Source: a virus
Length of the DNA stretch: 21,071 nt
Virus record (IMG/VR): IMGVR_UViG_3300042483_000349
Coordinates: 1 to 21,071 of that record
Direction: 5' to 3' (one strand)
Part shown: positions 8,687 through 14,922 of the stretch, in pieces
How the letters are laid out: the number at the start of each line of letters is the position of its first letter
Position numbering within the stretch: the first letter of the stretch is position 1
Made by a program: the position numbers and the translations under genes
The notes under the pieces: model-generated
What the model was told of the DNA's origin: nothing
Seen by the model: only the letters and a program-made list of their open reading frames with translations
Databases searched by the model: none

Positions 8687-9016
8687 CATGAAACCCTTAT
8701 GTTATAACGGTTTCTGAAAGCCAATGATTGCAATGGTTAGAGGGCAAGGTGCCATGAAACCGTTGGTATCATTGGTCTTCTAATGTCCAATGATTGCAAT
8801 GGTTTGACGAGGTGTCATCATCAAAGCCTTACTCTATAAGGCTTTCTAATGTCCAATGATAGCAAGGGTTTCATGGTGTGCCTTCATCAAACCCTTGTAA
8901 CATAAGGCTTTCTAAGGTCCAATGATTGCAATGGTTTGATGACAGGCAGTCGTCAAACCCTTATGTTATATGGCTGTCTAATGTCCAATGATTGCAAGGG
9001 TTTCGTCAAAAGCAAG
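8687..9016. repeat. Tandem array of five 66-bp units with inverted repeats
   Basis: Units begin at 8687, 8753, 8819, 8885 and 8951, each exactly 66 bp, differing by substitutions only. The common core is CTAATGTCCAATGATTGCAATGG, with CCAATGAT at 8721, 8787, 8853, 8919 and 8985. Most units start with CATCAAACC or CATGAAACC and contain GGTTT or GGGTTT near position 50. In unit 4 the arms TCATCAAACC and GGTTTGATGA match perfectly. A second pairing partner (AAGGCTTT) sits inside some units, so alternative hairpins are possible. All frames are stopped. Iteron-like origin, packaging site or structural RNA array are the candidates. Confidence 0.93.
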
Positions 9017-9205
9017 GGCCAAAAGTGAGGTCAAAATGAGGCCTTCTGAGAGGCCCTGAGAGGCCCCCAGAAGAGGGCCAAAAGTGGGCATCATGAACAC
9101 GTGTTTGGCACTCGCGGAGGGTGCCAGTGAGGCGTGAAGGCGTGTGGCAGTGGTGCGCGTGTTTGGTGCACAGGTGAGGTGCCTACGAGGCGTGCATGAG
9201 GTGTG

Positions 9206-9244
9206 ATGGGGTACACGTGATGGGGTACACGTGAGGTACACGTG
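9206..9244. repeat. Short tandem repeat ATGGGGTACACGTG
   Basis: Two perfect 14-bp copies (9206-9219 and 9220-9233) are followed by a shortened copy AGGTACACGTG (9234-9244). Each ends in the CACGTG palindrome. This resembles a small cluster of protein-binding sites. Confidence 0.9.
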
Positions 9245-9418
9245 AAGGCGTGAGGCGCACGTGATGAGGTGCACCGCATGGCGAGTGAGGTGTGCCCGCA
9301 TGTGAAGGCGTGTTCATAAAGGTCACCCGCATGGCATTGCGAGTGGCCACACGTGTTGGGTGAGGTGCGCAATCGCAAAGTTGAAACGAAAGGCGTGCGC
9401 CTGAGTGAGGTGCTTCAC

Positions 9419-9442
9419 AATGAACCGCGCAATGAACCGCGC
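9419..9442. repeat. Perfect tandem 12-mer AATGAACCGCGC
   Basis: Two adjacent identical copies (9419-9430 and 9431-9442) in the non-coding stretch. Confidence 0.85.
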
Positions 9443-9520
9443 ATACATTTACCGTGCACTCACCGTGGCGAGTAGGTGTGGCGAGTGTGGTGAGGCGAGC
9501 GAGGCCCACCCGCAAGAGTA

Positions 9521-10027
9521 TTAGTTGACGAGTACGACGGTCACGTGTGGATCTCGAGCAAACAACGCTTCAAGTGTGGTGGCATCCATAATGCCATCGC
9601 CATCAATGTTGCTGTCTTTCTGAAATGCATGAACGCAAGCACGAGTATCGTCACCGTACCAGCCGTCAGGATCTCCGAGTGCGTTGTGGTAACCCAACTC
9701 GACGAGGCGACGTTGAAGGTGATGAACTGAGAGTGATTTGCGAGCACCCGTATTCTTGAACACGCACTTGTCAAGATACACGGAGTCTGTTGCACCTCCG
9801 GTAACGACTACACCTGCACGCTTTACGAAAGCATCAGGTGCTGGCGATGGTAGTTCAAACTTGTCAAGTGGCGCAGATGCTTGTGGCTCAGCAGGTACAT
9901 TGAGTACCGCAGGTGCTTCTACTTCGGCGAGTACTTCTACTTCGGCGATTACTTCTGGTACAGCAATTACTTCTGGTACCTCGACTGCCACAGGCGCATC
10001 GTGTTCATGAGTGTTGTCAGTGTTCAT
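9521..10027 (-). CDS. Peptidoglycan-binding (PG_binding_1-like) domain protein
   Basis: The C-terminal half (LQRRLVELGYHNALGDPDGWYGDDTRACVHAFQKDSNIDGDGIMDATTLEALF) fits the PG_binding_1 fold, a three-helix domain that binds cell wall in endolysins and related proteins. The N-terminal third is a Val/Glu/Pro/Ala low-complexity region with repeats such as VPEVIA. No catalytic domain is present, so it is not a complete lysin. It may be a wall-binding accessory or virion protein. I chose the ATG at 10027 (168 residues); a GTG at 10048 in the same frame would add seven residues, and neither has a strong ribosome binding site. It lies downstream of the terminase, 32 bp after its stop. Confidence 0.85.
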   Translation of the reverse strand: MNTDNTHEHDAPVAVEVPEVIAVPEVIAEVEVLAEVEAPAVLNVPAEPQASAPLDKFELPSPAPDAFVKRAGVVVTGGATDSVYLDKCVFKNTGARKSLSVHHLQRRLVELGYHNALGDPDGWYGDDTRACVHAFQKDSNIDGDGIMDATTLEALFARDPHVTVVLVN

Positions 10028-10059
10028 TGCTTCATCATATACTCTCACCGCATACGTGA

Positions 10060-11490
10060 TTACTTGGTACGAGGTATGAACACTCTTGCACCACCTCTGC
10101 CTCCACCGAGCACGCTGTCCCGCAAACTTGCAATGCGCTTCGATGATGGCGACCGTGCTGTGATCGTACCGCCTACGAAACCAGGCGGTGGCTTGATCAC
10201 GAGTGCTGTGAGAGCGTGCACGAGTGCGTCGACTCTGTCAGGTGACTTACCTTCACCGGGAATCCATGAACACATCTGTGACTCAAGGTCAGGCAGGTAG
10301 TTGACGTGGTGGATGCGTCCCTGTTCATAAGCGAGTGTCACAGGCTCAGCCCGCAATGCTTTACCGAACTTTGAATGCACCTCGAGTACTTTGATTGATG
10401 GGTCAATCGCGAGGATCGCATTAGTAACGAGCGCACCACCTTGGTTGACTTCAGCCACGACTGGGCATGAGTACTTGCGAGCCATGTCAACTACCTTGTT
10501 CGCCCACTGCTCAGGTGAGCCATGGATTGATGCGTCCTCAAGTACCCAAGCGTGCCTCTTGTATAGATCGCGCTCACCACTCGATGCGCATACCACAATC
10601 CCGCATTCGTCACGTGGGTTCTCAGCAACTGATGGGTCAACACCCACGCAGCGAAGTTGCGCGCCGACTGGGAATGCAGTCTCACGTGAGCGTTCAAGCA
10701 ATTCAATTGTCCAGAGTGCGCCTTCAACATCACTCAGCATCTCACCAAACAATTCCTGTGCAGCAAGGCGAGTACCTGCGTACACGCCTGTGATTGCATC
10801 GAGGTACGTTGCTGAGAGGTTACCCGCATTGTCAAGTGTTGAACCACGTGACACCACTACGCGGCCTGTCTTCTCTGCTTCAGTGAGCAGGGCGTACAGC
10901 ATCGGTACTCGCTTTGGTGTGGTGGTGCAGATAATCTGAGGTGAGGAACCAAGACGGCAAGCAACACGCAAGTTGTCCCACGATGTCATACCCGCAGCAT
11001 CAGGTGATTGACGCCACGCAGCAATCTCGTCAGCCCAAGCATAGTGGAATTGCGGACCACGAAGTCCGTCAGGCTCATCAGCAGTGAAGCATGTTGCAGT
11101 GTTGCCGTTCGGCCAAGTGAGTCGTCGCTTTGACGGCTCATACAGTGGACGCTCGCTCGGTGGTGAAACAGAGATGATACCTGACTCACCTTCAACGATG
11201 ACGTCACGAACGTCAGCCGCAGTACGAGCAACGAGTGCAAAGCGCAATTGACCTTTGTCAGTTCGCTTCGCCATGTCACGCACCCATTCAGCAGCACTTC
11301 GAGTTTTGCCAGCGCCACGTCCCGCAAGGTACAACCAGATTGCCCAATCGTCTCCCGACGGTGGCAGTTGCTCAGGGCGAGCCCATGCTCTCCAGTCCCA
11401 CATCAATTGTTCCATGTCCATGCCATCGAGTATCACTCGTTGTTCATCGACAGGAAGCAGTGCGAGTTGCTCCATTATGCTTTTGGCCAT
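10060..11490 (-). CDS. terL: Terminase large subunit (Terminase_6-type ATPase-nuclease)
   Basis: This 476-residue packaging motor contains every expected motif. Walker A is AGRGAGKTR (57-64), Walker B is YAWADE (150-155), and the coupling motif is TTTP (189-192). The RNase H-like nuclease has acidic residues at VGVDPS (D285), AEVNQGG (E347) and SPDRVDALVHAL (D418/D421). It cuts concatemeric DNA and drives it through the portal into the prohead. The length is normal. The start is ATG at 11490, because an in-frame TAG lies four codons upstream. No Shine-Dalgarno is present, but TAGAAT sits six bases before the ATG, as expected for a leaderless transcript. It is separated from the portal by about 2.8 kb including the 1-kb non-coding region. 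Confidence 0.96.
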   Translation of the reverse strand: MAKSIMEQLALLPVDEQRVILDGMDMEQLMWDWRAWARPEQLPPSGDDWAIWLYLAGRGAGKTRSAAEWVRDMAKRTDKGQLRFALVARTAADVRDVIVEGESGIISVSPPSERPLYEPSKRRLTWPNGNTATCFTADEPDGLRGPQFHYAWADEIAAWRQSPDAAGMTSWDNLRVACRLGSSPQIICTTTPKRVPMLYALLTEAEKTGRVVVSRGSTLDNAGNLSATYLDAITGVYAGTRLAAQELFGEMLSDVEGALWTIELLERSRETAFPVGAQLRCVGVDPSVAENPRDECGIVVCASSGERDLYKRHAWVLEDASIHGSPEQWANKVVDMARKYSCPVVAEVNQGGALVTNAILAIDPSIKVLEVHSKFGKALRAEPVTLAYEQGRIHHVNYLPDLESQMCSWIPGEGKSPDRVDALVHALTALVIKPPPGFVGGTITARSPSSKRIASLRDSVLGGGRGGARVFIPRTK

Positions 11491-11496
11491 GAACTT

Positions 11497-11502
11497 ATTC
11501 TA
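11497..11502 (-). promoter_or_regulatory. Candidate leaderless promoter of the terminase gene
   Basis: The minus strand reads TGTAGAAT, six bases, then the terminase ATG. An extended -10 at this distance puts the transcription start at the ATG. It lacks the CTNNGGAT element found at promoters further right. Confidence 0.45.
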
Positions 11503-11531
11503 CACGAGTCAGGCCATGTATGTTGACCGCG

Positions 11532-11852
11532 TCAGTCGGTTGATGTCAAATGAATGATCTGACCTGGGTACAGGGTGGAACCGTATATCTTGTACAAGTC
11601 GTCAACCGCTGTCACGGTGCTGCCTGTGCAGTACTGCTTGGCGATGTCCCAAAGTGTGTCGCCTTCATGAATGACAACTGCCAAGCCACCATTGTCACAG
11701 TGGTACTTGCTGTCGTCATTGCCTTGCCATACGATGACCGCGATGAACGTTGCAAGACCTGCAACAACAAGTCCGACTCGGATAGACACCCGCAAGTACC
11801 AAAATTGAAGTATGGCCTTGTCAATTGCGCGCGTGATTGAATATGTGCTCAT
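11532..11852 (-). CDS. Membrane-anchored LysM-domain protein
   Basis: This 106-residue protein starts MSTYSITRAIDKAI, with GGGAGG upstream of the ATG; longer in-frame starts would run into the upstream gene. A single transmembrane segment (VGLVVAGLATFIAVIVW) follows a short basic N-terminus. The exposed part is a LysM domain (VVIHEGDTLWDIAKQYC...LYKIYGSTLYPGQIIHL), which binds N-acetylglucosamine-containing wall polymers. The topology suggests that the domain faces the cell wall. A role in lysis or superinfection exclusion is possible but inferred. It starts 4 bp after the stop of the upstream DUF6011 gene. Confidence 0.9.
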   Translation of the reverse strand: MSTYSITRAIDKAILQFWYLRVSIRVGLVVAGLATFIAVIVWQGNDDSKYHCDNGGLAVVIHEGDTLWDIAKQYCTGSTVTAVDDLYKIYGSTLYPGQIIHLTSTD

Positions 11853-11856
11853 GTTC

Positions 11857-12417
11857 CTACCTCCCAAACTTCTTGCGGCACTCCGGTCCAAGCATGAGTT
11901 CACGTGACTTGGTGTCAGTCAACTCTGCTCCACATGACCCGCAACATGTGTAGTGCTCACCGAAGATGCGAGTGTACTTGTATGGGTCAGTCGCAACAAT
12001 TGCGATGATCGCCTTCACGGATTCTATTGTGAGCTTCGAGCGACTGAAGCCACCTGGGGCACCGTGTAACTGGCGCATGTACATTGTCTGCATGTACTCC
12101 TTGAGTTCAACAAATACTAAGTCGCCTGTGAAGGAGTCTGTCGCATCTGTCAACTCGAGTTCATCAACCGGAATTGCGTACCGCGACTTTGGAATGCTCC
12201 GCAGTAGTTCTTGGAACGGCGACGGCGTGGTTGACTTCGGCAACTTCGGCAACTTGAGTAGCGAGTCAATCGCTTCACTTGCGATGCGCTTCTCAAGGAC
12301 GTCAAGTTCTAACTGCTCGAGCAAATCACTCTTCACCGCTTCGTCAACCTCACGGGTGCCGAGCAGTGACTTGAGGAAAGCCACTTGCTTCTCTGATGGT
12401 GGTGCGTATGTTGTCAT
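11857..12417 (-). CDS. DUF6011-type zinc-finger protein
   Basis: This 186-residue protein has a helical N-terminal region (PPSEKQVAFLKSLLGTREVDEAV), similar to the helical domain that often precedes DUF6011. It ends in a four-Cys motif, CCGSCGAELTDTKSRELMLGPECRKKFGR, matching the DUF6011 zinc ribbon found in many phage and plasmid proteins. The ribosome binding site AAAGGA lies upstream of the ATG. The domain probably binds nucleic acid, but no function is established. It is followed by the LysM gene with a 4-bp gap. Confidence 0.88.
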   Translation of the reverse strand: MTTYAPPSEKQVAFLKSLLGTREVDEAVKSDLLEQLELDVLEKRIASEAIDSLLKLPKLPKSTTPSPFQELLRSIPKSRYAIPVDELELTDATDSFTGDLVFVELKEYMQTMYMRQLHGAPGGFSRSKLTIESVKAIIAIVATDPYKYTRIFGEHYTCCGSCGAELTDTKSRELMLGPECRKKFGR

Positions 12418-12435
12418 GTTGTTTCCTTTCGTCGG

Positions 12436-12597
12436 TTATTTCTTGAGTCCGCGGATGTACAGGACGCTGCCTGTGTACTTCACTTCATTCTGAAGCTTGT
12501 TCGTCGCGACAAGAGTCTCGGCGTGCTCGAGCGTGACGCCCGAGATGTAAACTTCGCTTCCACCGCCATCGGCGATCATTACTGTGTATGTGGTCAT
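12436..12597 (-). CDS. Small protein of unknown function (53 aa)
   Basis: It starts MTTYTVMIADGGGSEVYISGV at the ATG at 12597, just after the shared leader sequence. The pattern suggests a compact beta-alpha-beta fold ending in VLYIRGLKK. A promoter module lies 45-60 bp upstream and the DUF6011 gene follows after 18 bp. Not recognised. Confidence 0.8.
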   Translation of the reverse strand: MTTYTVMIADGGGSEVYISGVTLEHAETLVATNKLQNEVKYTGSVLYIRGLKK

Positions 12598-12641
12598 TTT
12601 GTCTTCTTTCGTCGTTACCAGTCGGTTTGGCTGATAGTAGT

Positions 12642-12657
12642 ACTTTATCATCCCTAG
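12642..12657 (-). promoter_or_regulatory. Promoter module copy (CTAGGGATGATAAAGT)
   Basis: One of 15 copies of the 16-bp element. The -10 TAAAGT is followed by a leader with a small CAG/CTG hairpin and AACGACGAAAG before the ATG at 12597. Confidence 0.75.
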
Positions 12658-12803
12658 AACTGTGCCCTGGGACCTTAGCCCGCAAGGCACCTCGCTTTGG
12701 AGTGTTGCCAGAGGCCCTAGAACTTGGTCTGTGCTCGTGCTACCTAAATACCTGATGTGGATACCGCAAGGGCACTCAGGGCTTCTGAGCGCCTCTGAGC
12801 CCC

Positions 12804-12825
12804 ACCCCAGCTTTGCTGCTGAGGT
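12804..12825 (-). terminator. Terminator-like hairpin after the WGR-like gene
   Basis: The arms ACCCCAGC and GCTGAGGT pair over eight positions with one wobble and a six-base loop, 23 bp after the stop at 12848. There is no T tract, so factor-independent termination is uncertain. Confidence 0.4.
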
Positions 12826-12847
12826 GAGGCCTTGGGTTGAGGTCTGG

Positions 12848-13099
12848 TCAGACCGAGTAGGCTACTGCGTACCCGCGGTCCATCTTGCTGTTGACCTTGG
12901 CGTACCCGGCTGCGAGTGCTTGCTGGCTGGTGCGGAACACCTGCGTGCTTGACTGGCGGTTGGTCTTCTCGGCCATTCCCCACGAGCAGTGGAGTGTGGT
13001 GTCTGTCACCGTGACCTCGTAGATCTTCTTTTTGCCGGATTGTCCTCGGCCCATTGGTCCGATATCTGATCCCTTGAGGAGTGCCCATTTCTTATTCAT
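12848..13099 (-). CDS. WGR-like domain protein (83 aa)
   Basis: Residues 25-83 read KIYEVTVTDTTLHCSWGMAEK, then VFRTSQQALAAGYAKVNSKMDRGY. This fits the WGR-type domain: a Y-E-V strand, W-G, then F...A...K...K...GY. WGR domains occur in PARPs and in stand-alone bacterial proteins, and in PARPs bind DNA ends and contact the catalytic domain. Here it forms almost the whole protein. The ATG at 13099 follows GAAGGGACAAATACA. It has its own promoter module. Confidence 0.78.
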   Translation of the reverse strand: MNKKWALLKGSDIGPMGRGQSGKKKIYEVTVTDTTLHCSWGMAEKTNRQSSTQVFRTSQQALAAGYAKVNSKMDRGYAVAYSV

Positions 13100-13143
13100 T
13101 GTATTTGTCCCTTCGTCGTTACCAGCGCCTTGCTGATGAGATC

Positions 13144-13159
13144 AATTTATCATCCCTAG
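13144..13159 (-). promoter_or_regulatory. Promoter module copy (CTAGGGATGATAAATT)
   Basis: 16-bp element upstream of the WGR-like gene. The leader contains CAGC...GCTG and AACGACGAAGGGAC before the ATG at 13099. Confidence 0.75.
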
Positions 13160-13162
13160 ATT

Positions 13163-13200
13163 CCCCCCGGGAGGGGGAGCCAGGCCCTCTCGAGCCTGGC
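13163..13200 (-). terminator. Two adjacent hairpins between cassettes
   Basis: CCCCC/GGGGG (13163-13177) and GCCAGGC/GCCTGGC (13179-13200, eight-base loop) lie just after the stop of the gene ending at 13215 and just before the next promoter. They are GC-rich and stable but lack a T tract. Confidence 0.5.
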
Positions 13201-13214
13201 CCCTGAGTCCTTAC

Positions 13215-13544
13215 TTAGAACTCGTAGCTGTAGTATTCGTGGCGGCTGCCGATGTGGAGCTTAGTCCCTGACCGCATTGGCTCACCTTGCGCCACGTACT
13301 TGCCATTCTGGCGGAGGGTGAAGACCATTGTCGCTCCGGCTGGGTCTGGTGTGGTCACCCAGATGTTGTTGTAGTTGGCGCCACGGTAGATGTTTGCGTG
13401 ATCTGCTGGCTTGACGGAATCCCGCTGAACGGTAACTGTCTTGCCGTTATCGCTGACCGCGATGATTGTCATTGCGTGCGAGTCAGCGCAGTAGCTGACC
13501 GTAGCTCCTTCGCCAATCACTGGCTTGTTGAGTAGTGTTTCCAT
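13215..13544 (-). CDS. Conserved phage protein of unknown function (109 aa)
   Basis: The pattern VGEGATxxxxxDxHAxTIIxVSxxGKTVxVQRD...FTLRQNGKYVxxG...LHIGSRHEYYSYEF-like is one I recognise from a family widespread in bacterial genomes and phages. Here it reads VIGEGATVSYCADSHAMTII and ends SRHEYYSYEF. It is predicted all-beta. The family has no known function. The ATG has AAGGGA upstream and a promoter module 50 bp further up. Confidence 0.88.
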   Translation of the reverse strand: METLLNKPVIGEGATVSYCADSHAMTIIAVSDNGKTVTVQRDSVKPADHANIYRGANYNNIWVTTPDPAGATMVFTLRQNGKYVAQGEPMRSGTKLHIGSRHEYYSYEF

Positions 13545-13594
13545 TATTTGTCCCTTCGTCGTTCAGTCAGGCGGAGTGCCTAGCTGATATGTAC

Positions 13595-13610
13595 ACTTTA
13601 TCATCCTCAG
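13595..13610 (-). promoter_or_regulatory. Promoter module copy (CTGAGGATGATAAAGT)
   Basis: 16-bp element for the gene starting at 13544. The leader carries ATCAGC and AACGACGAAGGGAC. Confidence 0.75.
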
Positions 13611-13626
13611 TTTTTGATCGCCGTAT

Positions 13627-13655
13627 GGCGGCGGCGAGTTGCAATCGCCGTCGCC
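13627..13655 (-). terminator. Terminator-like 11-bp hairpin
   Basis: GGCGGCGGCGA (13627-13637) pairs with TCGCCGTCGCC (13645-13655) with one wobble and a seven-base loop. It lies 16 bp after the stop at 13671 and just upstream of the next promoter. Confidence 0.55.
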
Positions 13656-13670
13656 CTTGCGGTTTGAGTG

Positions 13671-13823
13671 TTATGCGAGTTTGACGTAATTTTCGATGTC
13701 GAAAGTTTTTGGATTGATCGGGGCTGGATCGTTAGTGTACGCTATTTCGTACGCAGTATACGGATCGCCGCTGATTATGGTTTGTGGATTGTTAGGTGTG
13801 ATGGTAACTATGTAGGTTGTCAT
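13671..13823 (-). CDS. Small protein of unknown function (50 aa), probably leaderless
   Basis: It reads MTTYIVTITPNNPQTIISGD and ends IENYVKLA. The opening strand resembles that of the small protein encoded at 12436-12597 (MTTYTVMIADG), suggesting distant paralogy. TATAAT ends seven bases before the ATG and no ribosome binding site fits between them, so the mRNA is probably leaderless or nearly so. Function not recognised. Confidence 0.72.
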   Translation of the reverse strand: MTTYIVTITPNNPQTIISGDPYTAYEIAYTNDPAPINPKTFDIENYVKLA

Positions 13824-13830
13824 GTAGCCA

Positions 13831-13846
13831 ATTATACAATCCTTAG
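13831..13846 (-). promoter_or_regulatory. Promoter module copy, leaderless type (CTAAGGATTGTATAAT)
   Basis: 16-bp element with the -10 seven bases before the ATG at 13823. It has no shared leader and no ribosome binding site. Confidence 0.8.
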
Positions 13847-13865
13847 ATAATGACCGCGATAAGGC

Positions 13866-14036
13866 CTACGCGATGTAGACCTTACCGAAGCAGTCATTGT
13901 CCCCAGTCATCGATTCAATCGATGGTGTGCGCTTGAAGTTTGCGAGTGCGAACTCTAGGTGTCCGCGGCATGTACCGCAGTCGTCATGAGCTGTCACATA
14001 CTGGATGTCGTTGTAGTTGTCTTCTGTAATCTGCAT
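13866..14036 (-). CDS. Small Cys-containing protein of unknown function (56 aa)
   Basis: It reads MQITEDNYNDIQYVTAHDDC, then GTCRGHLEFALANFK and ends DCFGKVYIA. The DDCGTC pair with the upstream His and later Cys could bind a metal. GAAAGGACG precedes the ATG by eight bases. Another ATG five bases upstream opens a different, very short frame. A promoter module lies 30 bp upstream. Confidence 0.75.
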   Translation of the reverse strand: MQITEDNYNDIQYVTAHDDCGTCRGHLEFALANFKRTPSIESMTGDNDCFGKVYIA

Positions 14037-14066
14037 GTCATTCGTCCTTTCCTTGTTGGTAAGAAC

Positions 14067-14082
14067 ATTGTACCATCCTGAG
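14067..14082 (-). promoter_or_regulatory. Promoter module copy (CTCAGGATGGTACAAT)
   Basis: 16-bp element with -10 TACAAT, followed by the leader AACAAGGAAAGGACG before the ATG at 14036. Confidence 0.7.
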
Positions 14083-14116
14083 TTTTTTGACGTACAAGGT
14101 GAGAAGTCGTGAGGCC

Positions 14117-14137
14117 CGCAAGGTGGAGGTCCTTGCG
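14117..14137 (-). terminator. Terminator-like hairpin CGCAAGG/CCTTGCG
   Basis: A seven-bp perfect stem with a seven-base loop at the left end of the non-coding segment that follows the gene ending at 14274. A T-rich run (TGTACGTCAAAAAACT) lies about 30 bases downstream, too far for a classical terminator. Confidence 0.45.
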
Positions 14138-14139
14138 AG

Positions 14140-14273
14140 CCCCTGACTTTAGCTCAGCAGCCAGCCCAAGTACGACGAAGAACTCGAGCTGGGCGAGCAG
14201 ATATTAGCTGAGTGAGTAACTTTGACACCGCTCAGCGCGATGAGGTATTGCGGCGTTACTCGGCCACTATAAA
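14140..14273. other. Non-coding segment with nested inverted repeats
   Basis: CTCAGC pairs with GCTGAG around an inner CAGCCCA/TGGGC pair (about 14154-14212). Next to it, GAGTAAC (14214-14220) pairs with GTTACTC (14255-14261), with inner CCGC/GCGG. No open frame with a ribosome binding site and no tRNA features (no T-arm GTTCRA) were found. It may be a structured 3' UTR or a small RNA. Confidence 0.4.
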
Positions 14274-14483
14274 TTAGAACTCGAGAGGAGCGTCAGCTGC
14301 TGGAAGATTCCAGGCTTTGCGCCACATATTTGCAATGACGTGTGCGTGTGAGTCAGACGTTGTTGGCATCTCAAAGATGTGTGAGTCTGATGAGTCACCG
14401 GTTGGCGAAGCCACCCAGATTTGCACAGTGCTTCCGAGCGTGAGAACCGCAACTACGGCTCCCTTCATTGTAATAGTTTCCAT
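14274..14483 (-). CDS. Small protein of unknown function (69 aa)
   Basis: The start at 14483 gives METITMKGAVVAVLTLGS and puts AAAAGG at the right distance; an ATG six bases upstream in the same frame is too close to it. A hydrophobic strand (GAVVAVLTL) is followed by VQIWVASP and a polar tail. It is too short and mixed to call a membrane protein with confidence. It has its own promoter module and the CAGCAAATGCTG leader hairpin. Confidence 0.78.
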   Translation of the reverse strand: METITMKGAVVAVLTLGSTVQIWVASPTGDSSDSHIFEMPTTSDSHAHVIANMWRKAWNLPAADAPLEF

Positions 14484-14523
14484 GATCATCCTTTTGTCGT
14501 TACCAGCATTTGCTGATAGATAC

Positions 14524-14539
14524 ACTTTATCATCCCGAG
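14524..14539 (-). promoter_or_regulatory. Promoter module copy (CTCGGGATGATAAAGT)
   Basis: 16-bp element. The leader holds CAGCAAATGCTG and AACGACAAAAGGA before the ATG at 14483. Confidence 0.75.
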
Positions 14540-14564
14540 TTTTAGCCCCGAGCTAACCGCTACC

Positions 14565-14798
14565 TCAAGATCGTGGAAGCTCAAAGCCGCACTCACAACG
14601 CCACCACTCGCCAGCTTCTAAGTTTGGGACTGGCATTTCTTTGACGCAGCTCCGGCACGCAACCTTACGCAAGCGACGCTGCCCACGAGGTATGTAGCCT
14701 TCGTCGTGCTTCTCCATGTAATGGCTCATGTGCTCATAAGTCTTCGCAAACATCTCACCGCATGCGGCGCACTCATACTTGAGTCGATTGGCAGTCAT
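14565..14798 (-). CDS. Double zinc-finger protein (77 aa)
   Basis: Residues 9-31 form a C2H2-like finger (CAACGEMFAKTYEHMSHYMEKH). A second metal site follows: CRSC at about 48-51 and CEC near the C-terminus (WWRCECGFELP). The linker is basic (RGQRRLRK). A nucleic-acid-binding role is likely; the target is unknown. The ribosome binding site is weak. Confidence 0.85.
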   Translation of the reverse strand: MTANRLKYECAACGEMFAKTYEHMSHYMEKHDEGYIPRGQRRLRKVACRSCVKEMPVPNLEAGEWWRCECGFELPRS

Positions 14799-14833
14799 TT
14801 CACATCCATTCCGACTTCAGAATAGATGTGAAA
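14798..14833. promoter_or_regulatory. Inverted repeat TTTCACATC / GATGTGAAA at the zinc-finger gene start
   Basis: Perfect nine-bp arms at 14798-14806 and 14825-14833 with an 18-bp spacer overlap the start codon region of the zinc-finger gene. It could be an operator (arm centres 27 bp apart) or an RNA hairpin that hides the start. Confidence 0.45.
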
Positions 14834-14840
14834 CTCTGAG

Positions 14841-14918
14841 TCACAGGCATAGAAGCACCGCAACGCAGCAGGCCAAAGCAACGCAAAGTATTAGTGTTGC
14901 TTGATCGTGCGAGTCCAT
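14841..14918 (-). CDS. Putative 25-aa transmembrane peptide
   Basis: It reads MDSHDQATLILCVALACCVA and ends VLLCL. Apart from the first seven residues, it is one hydrophobic helix with four cysteines. It starts 5 bp after the stop of the 121-aa gene, without a clear ribosome binding site, so translation would depend on coupling. It may be a holin-like or regulatory peptide, or chance. Confidence 0.4.
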   Translation of the reverse strand: MDSHDQATLILCVALACCVAVLLCL

Positions 14919-14922
14919 TGCG

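Larger units (their letters stand above)
9017..9520. other. G/T-rich non-coding stretch with repeated CACGTG palindromes
   Basis: The segment has a strongly skewed plus strand built from GTG, GAGG and GCGTG words. CACGTG occurs at 9098, 9214, 9228, 9239, 9258 and 9350. GGGCCAAAAGTG occurs twice (9016 and 9075), flanking an inverted repeat CTTCTG/CAGAAG (9043-9048 and 9068-9073). Minus-strand frames exist but encode His/Thr/Arg-rich low-complexity sequence without ribosome binding sites, so I do not call a gene. Confidence 0.7.

Noticed and set aside
8687-9016. CRISPR array
   Set aside because: The 66-bp units are similar along much of their length, with no unique spacers between constant repeats, and no cas genes are present. 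A plain tandem repeat fits better.
8978-9301. Minus-strand open frame of 107 codons in the G/T-rich spacer
   Set aside because: The product is His/Thr/Arg-rich low-complexity sequence created by the base skew, it runs into the 66-bp array, and it lacks a ribosome binding site. Overlapping frames have equally odd products.
10027-12417. Recently transferred segment, suggested by somewhat different word use around the terminase
   Set aside because: The CCGCA excess and gene orientation continue smoothly into the right block, and no flanking repeats, integrase or transposase are visible.
12841-12854. GGTCTG-GT-CAGACC palindrome as terminator
   Set aside because: It contains the stop codon of the WGR-like gene, has a two-base loop and no T tract. 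The hairpin at 12804-12825 is a better candidate.
14214-14261. tRNA-like element with a seven-bp outer stem
   Set aside because: It is only 48 nt long and has no anticodon arm or T-loop sequence. No tRNA gene was found anywhere in the window by eye.
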